Shown: positions 35,522-45,590, counted from the stretch's first letter. The stretch: 64,000 nt of DNA from Fredinandcohnia onubensis (GCF_002734285.1 NZ_NSEA01000005.1:62001-126000), one strand, 5' to 3'. A program made the numbers and translations. Notes: generated from the letters alone by a model not told the origin.

Positions 35522-36433
35522 ATGGAAAATTTTAAAAATATAAAACTCGGGTGCGCTCCAATCGCTTGGACAAATGATGATATGCCAGAGTTAGGAATGG
35601 AGAATACATTTGAGCAATGCATTAGTGAAATGGCATTAGCTGGTTATGCAGGAACAGAAATTGGCAACAAATATCCTAGAGATCCGGATACATTAAAAAG
35701 ATATTTAGAGCCTAGAAATCTCCAAGTCGCAAGTGCTTGGTTCAGCGCTTTCTTAACAATCAAACCTTTTGAAGAAACAAAGCAGTCATTTATTTTACAT
35801 CGTGATTTCTTGCATGCAATGGGTGCAAAGGTGATTGTTGTTTCTGAACAAGGTCATAGCATTCAAGGACAAAAGGAAACCCCTTTATTTGAAGAAAAAC
35901 CAGTTTATACAGATATGGAATGGGATTTATTTACTTCGGGCTTGGAAGCATTAGGTGTACTAGCGCAAGAAAAAGGTATGGAAATTGTTTATCATCATCA
36001 CATGGGAACAGGTGTCCAAACTACAGCAGAAATTGAGCGCTTAATGGAAAATACTGAGGCCAATAAAGTATCCTTACTGTTTGACACTGGTCATCTTGTC
36101 TTTTCAGGAGAAAATCCATTAGAAGTTTTCAATAAATATCAATCCCGCATCAAGCATATTCATTTTAAGGATATTCGCAAACAAGTGGCGAAGGAAATTA
36201 TGGAACAGAAAGATAGTTTCTTAACAGCGGTAAAAAAAGGCGTTTTTACGGTTCCTGGCGATGGTATAATAGACTTCAGACCTATAATGGATGCTATTAT
36301 TGAAAGTGGATATGAAGGATGGATTGTAGTTGAGGCAGAGCAGGACCCGGCTAAAGCAAATCCATTTGAATATGCGCTTCGGGCAAAAAAATATATTGAT
36401 AAAGTTATGTTAAAAAAGGAATTCGTTAAGTAA
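35522..36433 (+). CDS. iolE: Inosose dehydratase
   Basis: 303 aa TIM-barrel of the xylose-isomerase-like family. Dehydrates 2-keto-myo-inositol to the diketone used by IolD. The N-terminus LGCAPIAWTNDDMPELG is characteristic of IolE. Metal ligands appear in YHHHMGTGVQT, FDTGHL, HIHFKD and VEAEQDP. AGGGGAAG precedes the ATG. It supplies the step missing from the iolABCDJ block 11 kb upstream and has the same upstream motif. Confidence 0.93.
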   Translation: MENFKNIKLGCAPIAWTNDDMPELGMENTFEQCISEMALAGYAGTEIGNKYPRDPDTLKRYLEPRNLQVASAWFSAFLTIKPFEETKQSFILHRDFLHAMGAKVIVVSEQGHSIQGQKETPLFEEKPVYTDMEWDLFTSGLEALGVLAQEKGMEIVYHHHMGTGVQTTAEIERLMENTEANKVSLLFDTGHLVFSGENPLEVFNKYQSRIKHIHFKDIRKQVAKEIMEQKDSFLTAVKKGVFTVPGDGIIDFRPIMDAIIESGYEGWIVVEAEQDPAKANPFEYALRAKKYIDKVMLKKEFVK

Positions 36434-36486
36434 ATCATATTTTATATATATCCAATACTATTAAAAGAATAAAAGATATCATATAA

Positions 36487-37560
<1,074 letters not shown>

Positions 37561-37662
37561 CAACTCAGCTATTAGATGCTCATTAGCTATGAAATTATGT
37601 TTTAAGTAGGCTACTACTCTTTAAATCTCAAATAATCTTGTTAAGAATTTAAAATTATGTGA

Positions 37663-37853
37663 GAAACTTGGCTATTAAAAAGCGGTGTGCGAATTTTAAT
37701 GGATTCTTTAACGGATGAAGATCGTGTATGGGTCTAGGAGTAGGCATAATTGATTTTGAAGGTATTCTCTCATTATTAAATGAGATTGGTTATTCTGGAT
37801 ATTACCAGTTGGATGCTGAGGAAACTATTAGGATAGCTAAGAGACTAGCTTAA
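37663..37853 (+). pseudogene. Remnant of an IolE/IolH-like TIM-barrel gene
   Basis: A frame ending at 37853 reads GIIDFEGILSLLNEIGYSG and then YYQLDAEETIRIAKRLA before a stop. This is the typical C-terminus of sugar-phosphate isomerase/epimerase TIM-barrels such as IolE, IolH or IolI. Upstream, a different frame reads GVRILMDSLTDEDRVWV and runs into a stop at 37733, so at least one frameshift is present and the first three quarters of the gene are missing. Its place after iolG suggests a lost iol gene. The rest of the gap to 38032 holds a terminator and a dispersed hairpin. Confidence 0.6.
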
Positions 37854-37906
37854 AGGCTGCAGCAAATTATTGTCAATTTGAGTCAGTGAAGTGAAATATG
37901 TGGTTT

Positions 37907-37941
37907 AGGGATGGTTATATAAATGCGCCATCCCTTTCTTC
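37907..37941 (+). terminator. Terminator after the iolEG region
   Basis: AGGGATGG (37907-37914) pairs exactly with CCATCCCT (37928-37935), followed by TTCTT. Confidence 0.6.
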
Positions 37942-37978
37942 ATGGCTGTTTTTAGTCTTATGGCAGTTTAAAAAAATC

Positions 37979-38025
37979 GGGACATTCCAAAAGTGACTTT
38001 TTAAATAACTTTTCGAACAGCCCAG
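37979..38025. repeat. Dispersed hairpin element, copy B
   Basis: Shares the pattern CC-AAAAGTGACTTTTT-AATAACTTTT-ACAGCC with the copy at 17735. It lies just past the iolR stop codon and may end that transcript. Confidence 0.42.
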
Positions 38026-38032
38026 CTATAGT

Positions 38033-38797
38033 TTATTGAGCAACAACAATTTGAATGTTATTCTTTTTCGTGTATTCCTGGTAAGTTTCATTAGGTAACC
38101 GATCTGTGACGAGGTAATCAATTTTCTCTAATTGGCAATAGGTCATTAAACCATACCTATCAAACTTATCATGGTCAACTAATAAAAATACCTCGGAACT
38201 TCTGTTGATAATCGAAGTTTTTAATTCGGTTTCGAGTGGTGAAGCATTCGTGACACCGTTTGATAAGGAAACACCCGTTGATGCCATAAATGCCTTATTA
38301 ATATTATAAGCATTTAATATGTCCAAATATTTTAAAAATCCAAATGAGTTAGTTCTTCTTTCGAGGACTCCTCCCGCAGTAATCACATTTAAATTTTCAA
38401 AAGGAATGGCACGTACAATAAAATCAAGACTATTCGTTATTACTGTAAGCTCTTTCTCTTTGATATAATCAATCATTTCTATTGTGGTTGTACCTGAATC
38501 GATAAAAATGATATCACCATTCTTAACGAAATCCGCTGCAGTTCTCCCTATATTTTCCTTTTCCTTTTGATTGCGAATTTGACGGTCATTAAAAGATTCT
38601 AATTTTGCACGTTTATCTTCATTAATAGCAACCCCACCGTAAACCTTTTTAAAATCTCCTTTTTCAACAAGTTCTTGAACATCACGACGAATCGTATTTT
38701 TTGACACTTTAAACACTTCCATTAATTCATCTAGAGATACTGATTTGTGTTTAATAATATATTCCTCAATTTTGTTAATCCGCTTGTCCTTGATCAT
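38033..38797 (-). CDS. iolR: DeoR-family repressor of inositol catabolism
   Basis: 254 aa. An N-terminal DeoR helix-turn-helix (VSLDELMEVFKVSKNTIRRD, residues about 20-39) followed by YGGVAI and a sensor domain with IDSGTTT and the conserved SxxLE-type region. The sequence closely follows Bacillus IolR as I recall it (INKAFMASTG, VFLLVDHDKF). IolR releases DNA on binding 2-deoxy-5-keto-gluconate 6-phosphate. The tandem CCAAAA repeats before iolA and iolE are its likely targets. It is convergent with iolEG. Confidence 0.9.
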   Translation of the reverse strand: MIKDKRINKIEEYIIKHKSVSLDELMEVFKVSKNTIRRDVQELVEKGDFKKVYGGVAINEDKRAKLESFNDRQIRNQKEKENIGRTAADFVKNGDIIFIDSGTTTIEMIDYIKEKELTVITNSLDFIVRAIPFENLNVITAGGVLERRTNSFGFLKYLDILNAYNINKAFMASTGVSLSNGVTNASPLETELKTSIINRSSEVFLLVDHDKFDRYGLMTYCQLEKIDYLVTDRLPNETYQEYTKKNNIQIVVAQ

Positions 38798-39120
38798 TCC
38801 TATTCACCCTTTGTGTCTAAATAAAATCATTTGGATGGTGCGATTTTCAATGTTTCATTATATTATTATATTATCAAAAAATAATCAAAACTTCATCATC
38901 TCGTATAGTTTTTTTGGCCTTGAATTTTAGAAGTAAAGTTTTTCCAATATGACAGAAAATAGTGATAAATAAGGGTGCACCTTCAATCCCAAAATTAGTA
39001 GACGGTGAATTCATTAATATTTTTTCGCTTTCCGAGGAAACGGTAAATAACATACAATGGCCTCTGCGATGCAATTGTCCTAAAAAGCTATTTTTTTCAA
39101 TGACTTTTCTGATAGCCTCA
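38798..39120. other. Gap between iolR and the fucose-cluster repressor, with a short open stretch
   Basis: Mostly non-coding. A forward frame at about 38942-39097 reads KGAPSIPKLVDGEFINIFSL followed by SEETVNNIQWPLRCNCPK. It looks like decayed coding sequence but has no start site and I cannot name a family. The dispersed hairpin element copy C occupies 39074-39119. Confidence 0.3.
39074..39119. repeat. Dispersed hairpin element, copy C
   Basis: Contains CCTAAAAAGC...CAATGACTTTT...ATAGCC, related to copies at 17735 and 37979. It lies directly after the stop codon of the minus-strand LacI gene. Confidence 0.42.
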
Positions 39121-40131
39121 CTATAATTCTTTCGTAGACTTCCTTATAAAGATTTCGGATGGAAGAACAATCTTTCTTGTTTCTTTTGGTCCCTTTTTTT
39201 CAATTCTTTCAATTAAAAGTTGTGTTCCTAGATAACCAAATTCATAAGCTGGTTGAGCTGCTAAAGTTAAGAATGGTCTGTAGTCAGGAATTGGGTCGGG
39301 GTCGTCAAAGCAGACCAACGAAATATCCTCAGGAACCTGCAAATTTTTCTCATTTAAAATTTTTATGATGTCAATCGCAATGAAGTTGTTTCCGGCAAAG
39401 ATAGCAGTTGGTCTTTCAGATTTTGGAAGTGCTAAAATGTTATCAATTACGTCTTTTGCATCGTTTTGCTTAAAAGATATATTGAATAATAACTTTTCAT
39501 TTATAGGAATCCCATGAATTTTTAATGTTTCTTTAAATGATTGCTCCCTCGATTGGGATGTTGATATATTCGTTGGACCATTTATTAATGCAATTTTTGA
39601 ATGGCCAAACTCAATTAAATGCGATACTAGTCTCCTTGTTCCCTCATAGTTATCTCCAAGTACAATGTCACACTCAATTTCCTTCACATGTCTATCAATT
39701 AAAACAAAAGGAATCTTATGTTTGATAAGGGTTTTCAGGTTCTTTTTTGAATCATCTCCCGTCGGGGCAATTAAGACCCCATCGACACCAGATGAAAGCA
39801 ACATTTCAATATATTCGGATTCCTTGACGAAATTTTCATCACTGTTACTTAATAGTAACCGATAACCCATTTGTTTTGCCTTGTCTTCTGCGCCCCTCGC
39901 AACCTTAGTAAAGAAAGGATTAGTAATATCCGTGATGAGCAATGACAGAATTTTTGAGTGCTTTAAGGTAAGGGTACGTGCAGCATTGTTAGGGATATAG
40001 TTCAGCTCTTTTATTACCTGCTCAACCTTTTTTTTTGTCTTTTCGCTGATATTCCCGGAATTGTTGATTACGCGGGATACTGTCATTGAAGATACATTTG
40101 CTTTTTTTGCTATATCATATATGGTTACCAT
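39121..40131 (-). CDS. LacI-family repressor of fucose cluster copy 1
   Basis: 336 aa. The LacI helix-turn-helix and hinge (TIYDIAKKANVSSMTVSRV...LNYIPNNAARTL) precede a periplasmic-binding-like effector domain. It is a close paralogue of the protein at 55250-56263: 54 of the first 60 residues match. It is divergent from the fucose genes and separated from them by a promoter with the palindrome TTGTTACCGGTAACAA, its likely operator. The effector is presumably an L-fucose-pathway intermediate. Confidence 0.9.
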   Translation of the reverse strand: MVTIYDIAKKANVSSMTVSRVINNSGNISEKTKKKVEQVIKELNYIPNNAARTLTLKHSKILSLLITDITNPFFTKVARGAEDKAKQMGYRLLLSNSDENFVKESEYIEMLLSSGVDGVLIAPTGDDSKKNLKTLIKHKIPFVLIDRHVKEIECDIVLGDNYEGTRRLVSHLIEFGHSKIALINGPTNISTSQSREQSFKETLKIHGIPINEKLLFNISFKQNDAKDVIDNILALPKSERPTAIFAGNNFIAIDIIKILNEKNLQVPEDISLVCFDDPDPIPDYRPFLTLAAQPAYEFGYLGTQLLIERIEKKGPKETRKIVLPSEIFIRKSTKEL

Positions 40132-40185
40132 TCGATTAATCCCTTCCTTTTAATTCCTATATTTTTACTATATTTGATAAAGATA

Positions 40186-40231
40186 TTGACTTCAAGAAAA
40201 TTTAGTGTTATTTTTTTGTTACCGGTAACAA
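40186..40231 (+). promoter_or_regulatory. Promoter and LacI-type operator of fucose cluster copy 1
   Basis: TTGACT (40186-40191), a 17-base spacer and TATTTT (40209-40214) are followed two bases later by the perfect 16-bp palindrome TTGTTACCGGTAACAA (40216-40231). Repressor bound there would cover the transcription start. The same layout occurs at 56318-56363. Confidence 0.72.
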
Positions 40232-40316
40232 TAAACTAAATGTTTATTTTATTCAAATTATTCATAATGAAAAATGGAAAAGTAACATACATAACACATG
40301 ATTGAAGGGGATTATC

Positions 40317-41164
40317 ATAAAAATCATTGATTCGCATCAACTTTTTGGAAATTGGATCGTGGAGATTATGAGTGGTTAACAGAAGACCATGGAATCCTTT
40401 ATCGGGATTATTTGCCAAAGGATCTTGAACCTTTTATGAAAAATCAATCCGTTCTAGGAACGGTCCTTGTTCAAGCAGCTCCAACCCTTGATGAAACTCT
40501 CTATCTATTATCCTTATATGATCAACATAAATGGATTTATGGAGTGGTAGGTTGGTTAGACTTAGCTTCTAATAATTTTAAAGAACAATTGCACTCTTTG
40601 TTGCAGAGAAAAGGAATTGTAGGATTGCGACCGATGCGACAAGACATCAAAGCAAGTGACTGGATCTTACAAGATCTAGTCATCGATAACTTGATAGAAA
40701 TGGCTGAAGTAAACATACCTTTAGATCTATTAATTACAGAGCGCCATATTCCGTATGTAATTACTGCATTGGAAAAGGTTCCAGGTCTATCTGCTGTTAT
40801 TGATCATATAGCCAAACCAAACATTGCAAAAGCTGAGATAACCAGTGGAAAGAAGATATGGCTCAATTAGCATCATTTCCAAATGTAAAATGTAAAATTT
40901 CTGGGTTAATGACAGAAGCGATGCCTTATTTATGGAAGGTGGAAGATTTTAAACCTTATATTCAACACGTTATCTATACATTTGCCCCATCACGCATTCT
41001 CTTTGGGAACGGATTGGCCTGTTTGTTTAACAGCTGGAAGCTATGATGATACTTTTGAAATCGTTAACAAATGCTTACCTGAAGGCTTAAGTACTTCAGA
41101 AAAAGAGCAGATTTTTTATTTGAATGCTTCACAATTTTATAAGTTAAGGGAAAGGAATGACTGA
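40317..41164 (+). pseudogene. L-fuconolactonase (COG3618 amidohydrolase), frameshifted copy
   Basis: Aligns along its whole length with the intact gene at 61193-62065 but carries three frameshifts. One base is missing near 40340, where CATCAACTTTTTGG replaces CATCAGCACTTTTGG. One is missing near 40840. One G is extra near 41006, where TTTGGGAACGG replaces TTTGGAACGG. Recognisable pieces include RGDYEWLTEDHGILYRDYLP, LLITERHIPYVI and KVPGLSAVIDHIAKP. The ribosome site GAAGGGG and six-base spacing to a non-ATG start (ATA at 40317) mirror copy 2. The product should be inactive, leaving copy 2 to supply lactonase. Confidence 0.85.
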
Positions 41165-41165
41165 C

Positions 41166-41501
41166 TTGGCTCACATAGAAAAGGAAAATACTAGTATCGT
41201 AATGTCTGAGGTTGATAATGTTGCTACACTTTTACAAGCAATCGAATCTGGAGACGTTGCCCAATTCATATTAAATGGAGAAAAGCAAGAATTAATGTTA
41301 AAACAAGCTATTCCTTTTGGACATAAAATTGCGATAAAGTCAATTTCTAAAGGAGAAAACGTTGTGAAGTATGGGCAAGTCATTGGAGCAGCAAGCACTG
41401 ATATTACACCGGGTGAGCATGTTCATGTTCATAACATTGAAGGAATTCGTGGAAGAGGAGATAAAGCTAAAGGAGAGAAAACGAATGAGCACACTTATTA
41501 A
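41166..41501 (+). CDS. UxaA-family dehydratase, small SAF-domain subunit (copy 1)
   Basis: About 111 aa corresponding to the N-terminal SAF domain of altronate dehydratase UxaA (PFGHKIAIKSISKGENVVKYG, then ITPGEHVHVHNI). TTG 41166 is preferred over ATG 41157: AAAGGA sits nine bases upstream and the N-terminus then matches the copy-2 protein. It overlaps the large-subunit gene by 17 bases. Split UxaA genes also occur in the Campylobacter jejuni fucose operon, supporting a role as the L-fuconate dehydratase here. Confidence 0.83.
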   Translation: MAHIEKENTSIVMSEVDNVATLLQAIESGDVAQFILNGEKQELMLKQAIPFGHKIAIKSISKGENVVKYGQVIGAASTDITPGEHVHVHNIEGIRGRGDKAKGEKTNEHTY

Positions 41502-42651
41502 AGGTTACCGTCGTCAAAATGGGAAAATTGGTATCCGAAATCATCTACTCATCATCCCAACTGTTGTTTGCGCAAATCATGTATCAAACCGAATCCAACA
41601 AGCTGTACCTAAATCCGTAGCGATTCCACATCAGCATGGCTGCAGCCAAATTGGTGAAGACAAGGAACGTACACATAAGCTCCTAGCGGGTATGGGGAAA
41701 AACCCAAATGTCGGTGCAGTTTTATTAGTCAGCCTAGGTTGTGAAGTAATTGACGCGAGTGAACTACAAAAGGAAATCGTCGAAGAAACAGGCAAGCCGG
41801 TTGAATGGATAGATATTCAGGATGTTGGTGGCTCGATTAAGGCGATTCAAAAAGGATCCGAAATCTTGAAAAAACTAGATAAGGAGATTGAAAATATTCC
41901 GATTGAGGATGTACCTCTATCAGAATTAATCGTAGGTGTAAAGTGTGGAGGATCTGATTCTACTTCAGGTCTATGTAGCAACCCAGCGTTAGGTAAAACA
42001 TCTGATCTACTCACAGCTCAAGGTGGCACAATTATCATGGGAGAAACTACTGAAATCATTGGTGCGGAACACATCGTAGCAGAAACTGCAATTAATGAAG
42101 AAGTAGCAAAGAAAGTATATATTGCCGTTGAAAAGTTTGAAAAAGAGGTAGAGCGTATCGGTGCGGATATGAGAGGCGGAAATCCTAGCCCAGGTAATAT
42201 CGAGGGTGGTTTATCAACCATCGAAGAAAAATCACTTGGTTGCATCAGTAAAGCTGGGACAAGCCCATTGAAGGATGTTCTTCCATTTGCAGACCAAATC
42301 CCAGGTAAGGGATATTATTTCATGGACTCTCCAGGTAATGATATCGAATGTGTTTCCGGAATGGCAGCTGCAGGCGTTCATATGGTTTGTTTTACCACAG
42401 GAAGAGGAACACCGACTGGAAACCCAATTATTCCAGTTATCAAAATTACGGGAAATGAACTAACAGCTAAAAAGATGGAAGACAATATTGATGTCGACAC
42501 AAGCCCTGTGATGAAGGGGAACGAAACTTTAGACGAAGCAGGAAGCCGAATTCTTGAAACGATCGTGAAAGTGGCAAATGGCGAGCAGACAAAAGCAGAG
42601 GTTTTAGGGCACCAAGAATTCAGTATTAGCAGAATCAGTATTAGTCTGTAA
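41485..42651 (+). CDS. UxaA-family dehydratase, large catalytic subunit (copy 1)
   Basis: 388 aa. D-galactarate/altronate dehydratase C-terminal type, starting STLIKGYRRQNGKIGIRNHL, with conserved HQHGCSQIGED, GVKCGGSDSTSGLCSNPALG and CFTTGRGTPTGNPIIPVIKI. With the small subunit it should dehydrate L-fuconate (or a related aldonate) to the 2-keto-3-deoxy acid. 56 of its first 60 residues match copy 2 (62378). ATG 41485 matches the start of copy 2; the upstream open frame is not used. Confidence 0.88.
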   Translation: MSTLIKGYRRQNGKIGIRNHLLIIPTVVCANHVSNRIQQAVPKSVAIPHQHGCSQIGEDKERTHKLLAGMGKNPNVGAVLLVSLGCEVIDASELQKEIVEETGKPVEWIDIQDVGGSIKAIQKGSEILKKLDKEIENIPIEDVPLSELIVGVKCGGSDSTSGLCSNPALGKTSDLLTAQGGTIIMGETTEIIGAEHIVAETAINEEVAKKVYIAVEKFEKEVERIGADMRGGNPSPGNIEGGLSTIEEKSLGCISKAGTSPLKDVLPFADQIPGKGYYFMDSPGNDIECVSGMAAAGVHMVCFTTGRGTPTGNPIIPVIKITGNELTAKKMEDNIDVDTSPVMKGNETLDEAGSRILETIVKVANGEQTKAEVLGHQEFSISRISISL

Positions 42652-42670
42652 AAGGAAGAAGGTCATGGAA

Positions 42671-43489
42671 GTGAGTAAATTAAAGAATCGAGTTGCTCTT
42701 GTAACCGGTGGTAGTCGAGGAATTGGAGCTGCCATCGTTGTAAAATTAGCGGAAGAAGGCGCGAATGTAGCAATTAACTACTATCCTTCTCCGAAATCTT
42801 TTGAGGATGCAACAAATATAAAAGAAGAAATTGAAAAGCAGTTTGGCATTCGAGCAATGACGGTTCAAGCGGATGTTGGCATTAAGCAGGAAGTCGATAA
42901 CATGATAGATGAAGTAGAAAAAGAGCTCGGTACCCTCGATATTTTAGTTAATAATGCAGGGATTGCGCCTTTTGAAGCATTTATGAGTCTAACAGAAGAA
43001 ATTTGGGATCGCACGTACCAGACGAATGTAAAAGGAATCTTTTTGACATCACAACGCGCAGCAAAAAGCATGATCAAACAAAAGTATGGAAAAATCATCA
43101 ACATCAGTTCAACGGCAAGTGTCGTTGTAACGAGCCCAGTGATTCCACATTATATTTCGTCAAAAGCGGCAGCAGCGCATTTAACGAGAGCATTAGCAAT
43201 TGAGTTAGGACAACACAACATAAATGTTAATGCGGTTGGTCCAAGTACAATCGACACTGAATTTTGCAAAGGATACTTAGATGACCCAGAAATTCGTGCA
43301 AAGGAAATTGCAGCAAATCCAATGAAACGACTCGGAACAGAAAAACAAATTGCAGATTCGGTTGCATTTTTGGCTTCAGAGGAAGCTATGCAGATTAATG
43401 GACATTTATTGATGGTTGACGGTGGACTTACTGTTAAAGCAGCGCAACCAGAAGACAATTTAAACCATGAGAAGGAGGTTACTTTGTGA
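42671..43489 (+). CDS. Short-chain dehydrogenase, probable L-fucose dehydrogenase (copy 1)
   Basis: About 272 aa. Rossmann motif TGGSRGIGAA, NNAG, and the catalytic Ser-Tyr-Lys set in ISSTAS...HYISSKAAAA. GTG 42671 gives MSKLKNRVALVTGG, matching copy 2 (63565), and has the AAGGAAGAAGG site at proper spacing; ATG 42665 is too close to it. In a non-phosphorylating fucose pathway one SDR oxidises L-fucose to the lactone and another oxidises the keto-deoxy acid. Which SDR does which step is inferred; the assignments could be reversed. Confidence 0.82.
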   Translation: MSKLKNRVALVTGGSRGIGAAIVVKLAEEGANVAINYYPSPKSFEDATNIKEEIEKQFGIRAMTVQADVGIKQEVDNMIDEVEKELGTLDILVNNAGIAPFEAFMSLTEEIWDRTYQTNVKGIFLTSQRAAKSMIKQKYGKIINISSTASVVVTSPVIPHYISSKAAAAHLTRALAIELGQHNINVNAVGPSTIDTEFCKGYLDDPEIRAKEIAANPMKRLGTEKQIADSVAFLASEEAMQINGHLLMVDGGLTVKAAQPEDNLNHEKEVTL

Positions 43490-44259
43490 GACTACAAGAT
43501 AAGGTTGCAATAATAACAGGTGCTGGAAGTGGAATAGGGAAAGAAACAGCTCTCTTATTTGGAAAAGAAGGCGCGATGGTGAATGTACTTGATGTAAATA
43601 TTGAAAATGGTCAACAAACTGTTGCTGAAATTGAAAAATATGGTGGGCATGCTGCATTTTATCACCTAGATGTGACAAATCCGACAGAAGTAAAGTCTGC
43701 CATTTCAGAGATTGAAAATAAAAATAGAAAAATTGATGTCTTATTTAATAACGCAGGAATCAGCAATGTTGGAAGAATAGACGAAGTCGAGCCAGATGCA
43801 TGGGATCGCATCATGCAAATAAATGTAAACGGCGTCTATCTGGTTTCCAAATATACAGTTCCTTTTATGATGAAACAACAAAGTGGTTCAATCATCAATA
43901 TGTCATCATGCGTTGCTGAAATGGGCTTGGCAAAACGTGCTGCTTATGCAGCAACGAAGGGTGCTGTACTTGCAATGTCCAAATCAATGCAGGTCGATTA
44001 TGCTCCATACAATATCCGTGTTAACGCACTTCTACCAGGGACGATCATGACGCCATTTGTAGAGGACTACTTACGAACAAGCTATGATGATCCAGAGGCA
44101 GCCATAAACAATATCAAGATGAGACAGTTAAGTGGAGATTTAGGTAGACCAGATGATGTGGCCAAAGCCGCGTTATTCCTTGCATCTGATGAATCTTCTT
44201 TTGTGATGGGAGCACCATTATATGTGGATGGCGGAGTTGTTTTTGGAAAAAATGCTTAA
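43486..44259 (+). CDS. Short-chain dehydrogenase, probable 2-keto-3-deoxy-L-fuconate dehydrogenase
   Basis: 257 aa SDR with TGAGSGIGKE, NNAGISNVG, the catalytic serine in INMSSCVAEMG and YAATKGAV supplying Tyr and Lys. GTG start with AAGGAGG upstream; it overlaps the previous stop by four bases. Directly followed by an FAH-family hydrolase, the usual partner that cleaves the 2,4-diketo product of this oxidation. Only copy 1 shows this gene within the window. Confidence 0.84.
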   Translation: MRLQDKVAIITGAGSGIGKETALLFGKEGAMVNVLDVNIENGQQTVAEIEKYGGHAAFYHLDVTNPTEVKSAISEIENKNRKIDVLFNNAGISNVGRIDEVEPDAWDRIMQINVNGVYLVSKYTVPFMMKQQSGSIINMSSCVAEMGLAKRAAYAATKGAVLAMSKSMQVDYAPYNIRVNALLPGTIMTPFVEDYLRTSYDDPEAAINNIKMRQLSGDLGRPDDVAKAALFLASDESSFVMGAPLYVDGGVVFGKNA

Positions 44260-44278
44260 AAATTGGGAGGAATAGATT

Positions 44279-45175
44279 ATGAAATTTGCAACTATTAATG
44301 AAAAACTAGCAGTTCAACTTGAAGGAAAATTAATCGATATTGAAGCTACAGCCACACAAAATAACTGGGGGGCCGTTCCTACTGATGTTATGGAAGTCAT
44401 CAATTTTAACGAACCAGAATTGAAAAGTTTTGAAGAAAAACTAATCAATGCAGTACAACAAGATCGTGCTGTGGCGTACGATGAAAGCCAAGTAACATGG
44501 GGACCTGCTGTTACAAAGCCTCATAAAATTATTTGTGTTGGGTTAAATTACAGAAAACATGCAGATGAAACAAATGCTCCGTACCCAGAGTTTCCAATTC
44601 TATTTAATAAATTTGATAATACATTAACTGGACATAATTGTGAAATTGCAGTGCCTAATGTGACAAATGAACTCGATTATGAGGTTGAACTTGGTATCGT
44701 AATTAGAAAGAAAACAAAGGATGTGTCGGAAGAAGAGGCTCTGTCCCATGTTTTTGGTTATTGTACAGTCAATGATCTATCAGCACGTGATTTACAGATG
44801 AGAACACATCAATGGTTATTAGGAAAATCATGTGACGGTTTCAGTCCAGTTGGACCATATTTAGTCACATCAGATGAAGTTGGCAATCCAAATGATCTTG
44901 CGTTAAAAACATATGTAAATGGTGAATTGCATCAGGATTCAAATACATCAGACATGATTTTCAATTGTGCGGAAATTGTAAGCTACATCTCAAAATACAT
45001 GACATTAGAGCCAGGAGATTTAATTCTAACAGGAACTCCAGAAGGTGTTGTGTTTGGATTACCTGTTGAAGAACGTGCATATATTCAACCAGGTGATGAA
45101 GTTACGGTTGAAATTGAAAAATTAGGGCGACTAACAAGTGTATTTGTTAAAGAGGGAGCTTTTGTAAATGCTTAA
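44279..45175 (+). CDS. Fumarylacetoacetate hydrolase-family enzyme, probable diketo-deoxy-fuconate hydrolase
   Basis: 298 aa. FAH catalytic domain from about residue 85: KIICVGLNYRKHADE, metal ligands in LDYEVELGIVI (Glu-x-Glu) and further in VNDLSARDLQ, then GPYLVTSDEV and ILTGTPEGV. In the diketo-hydrolase branch it splits 2,4-diketo-3-deoxy-L-fuconate into pyruvate and L-lactate. The lut operon in this window would consume the lactate. It overlaps fucU by eight bases. Confidence 0.87.
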   Translation: MKFATINEKLAVQLEGKLIDIEATATQNNWGAVPTDVMEVINFNEPELKSFEEKLINAVQQDRAVAYDESQVTWGPAVTKPHKIICVGLNYRKHADETNAPYPEFPILFNKFDNTLTGHNCEIAVPNVTNELDYEVELGIVIRKKTKDVSEEEALSHVFGYCTVNDLSARDLQMRTHQWLLGKSCDGFSPVGPYLVTSDEVGNPNDLALKTYVNGELHQDSNTSDMIFNCAEIVSYISKYMTLEPGDLILTGTPEGVVFGLPVEERAYIQPGDEVTVEIEKLGRLTSVFVKEGAFVNA

Positions 45176-45590
45176 GGGCATCCCGTCTATTCTTTCGCCA
45201 GATTTAATCAAAACCCTTATGGAAATGGGGCATGGCGATGAAATTGTGCTTGCAGATGGAAACTTTCCTGCAGCAAGCAATGCACATCATTTAATTAATG
45301 CACAAGGACATGGGACTAAAGAGTTGTTGAAGGCAATCTTGGCTCTTTTTCCACTTGATACTTATGTAGCTTCTCCTGTCATGTTGATGGATACCGTCGA
45401 AGGAGATCCACGCCCAGACATTTGGGATGAATATGGAAAAATCATCACGGAAACTAGCGATTCAGATGCTAAAATCGAAAAGCTTGAAAGATATGAATTC
45501 TATTCTAGAAGCCGTAATGCATACGTAATCGTTGCAACTAGCGAACGATCACCTTATGCAAATATAATTTTAAAAAAGGGAGTATTATAA
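45168..45590 (+). CDS. fucU: L-fucose mutarotase (FucU/RbsD family)
   Basis: 140 aa. Interconverts alpha- and beta-L-fucose so that the dehydrogenase sees its preferred anomer. Family signatures are LSPDLIKTLMEMGHGDEIVLADGNFP at the start (catalytic His in MGHGDE) and FYSRSRNAYVIVATSERSPYANIILKKG at the end, both diagnostic of FucU over RbsD. Its start is inside the FAH gene end. This gene is the strongest single pointer that the cluster is for L-fucose. Confidence 0.88.
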   Translation: MLKGIPSILSPDLIKTLMEMGHGDEIVLADGNFPAASNAHHLINAQGHGTKELLKAILALFPLDTYVASPVMLMDTVEGDPRPDIWDEYGKIITETSDSDAKIEKLERYEFYSRSRNAYVIVATSERSPYANIILKKGVL

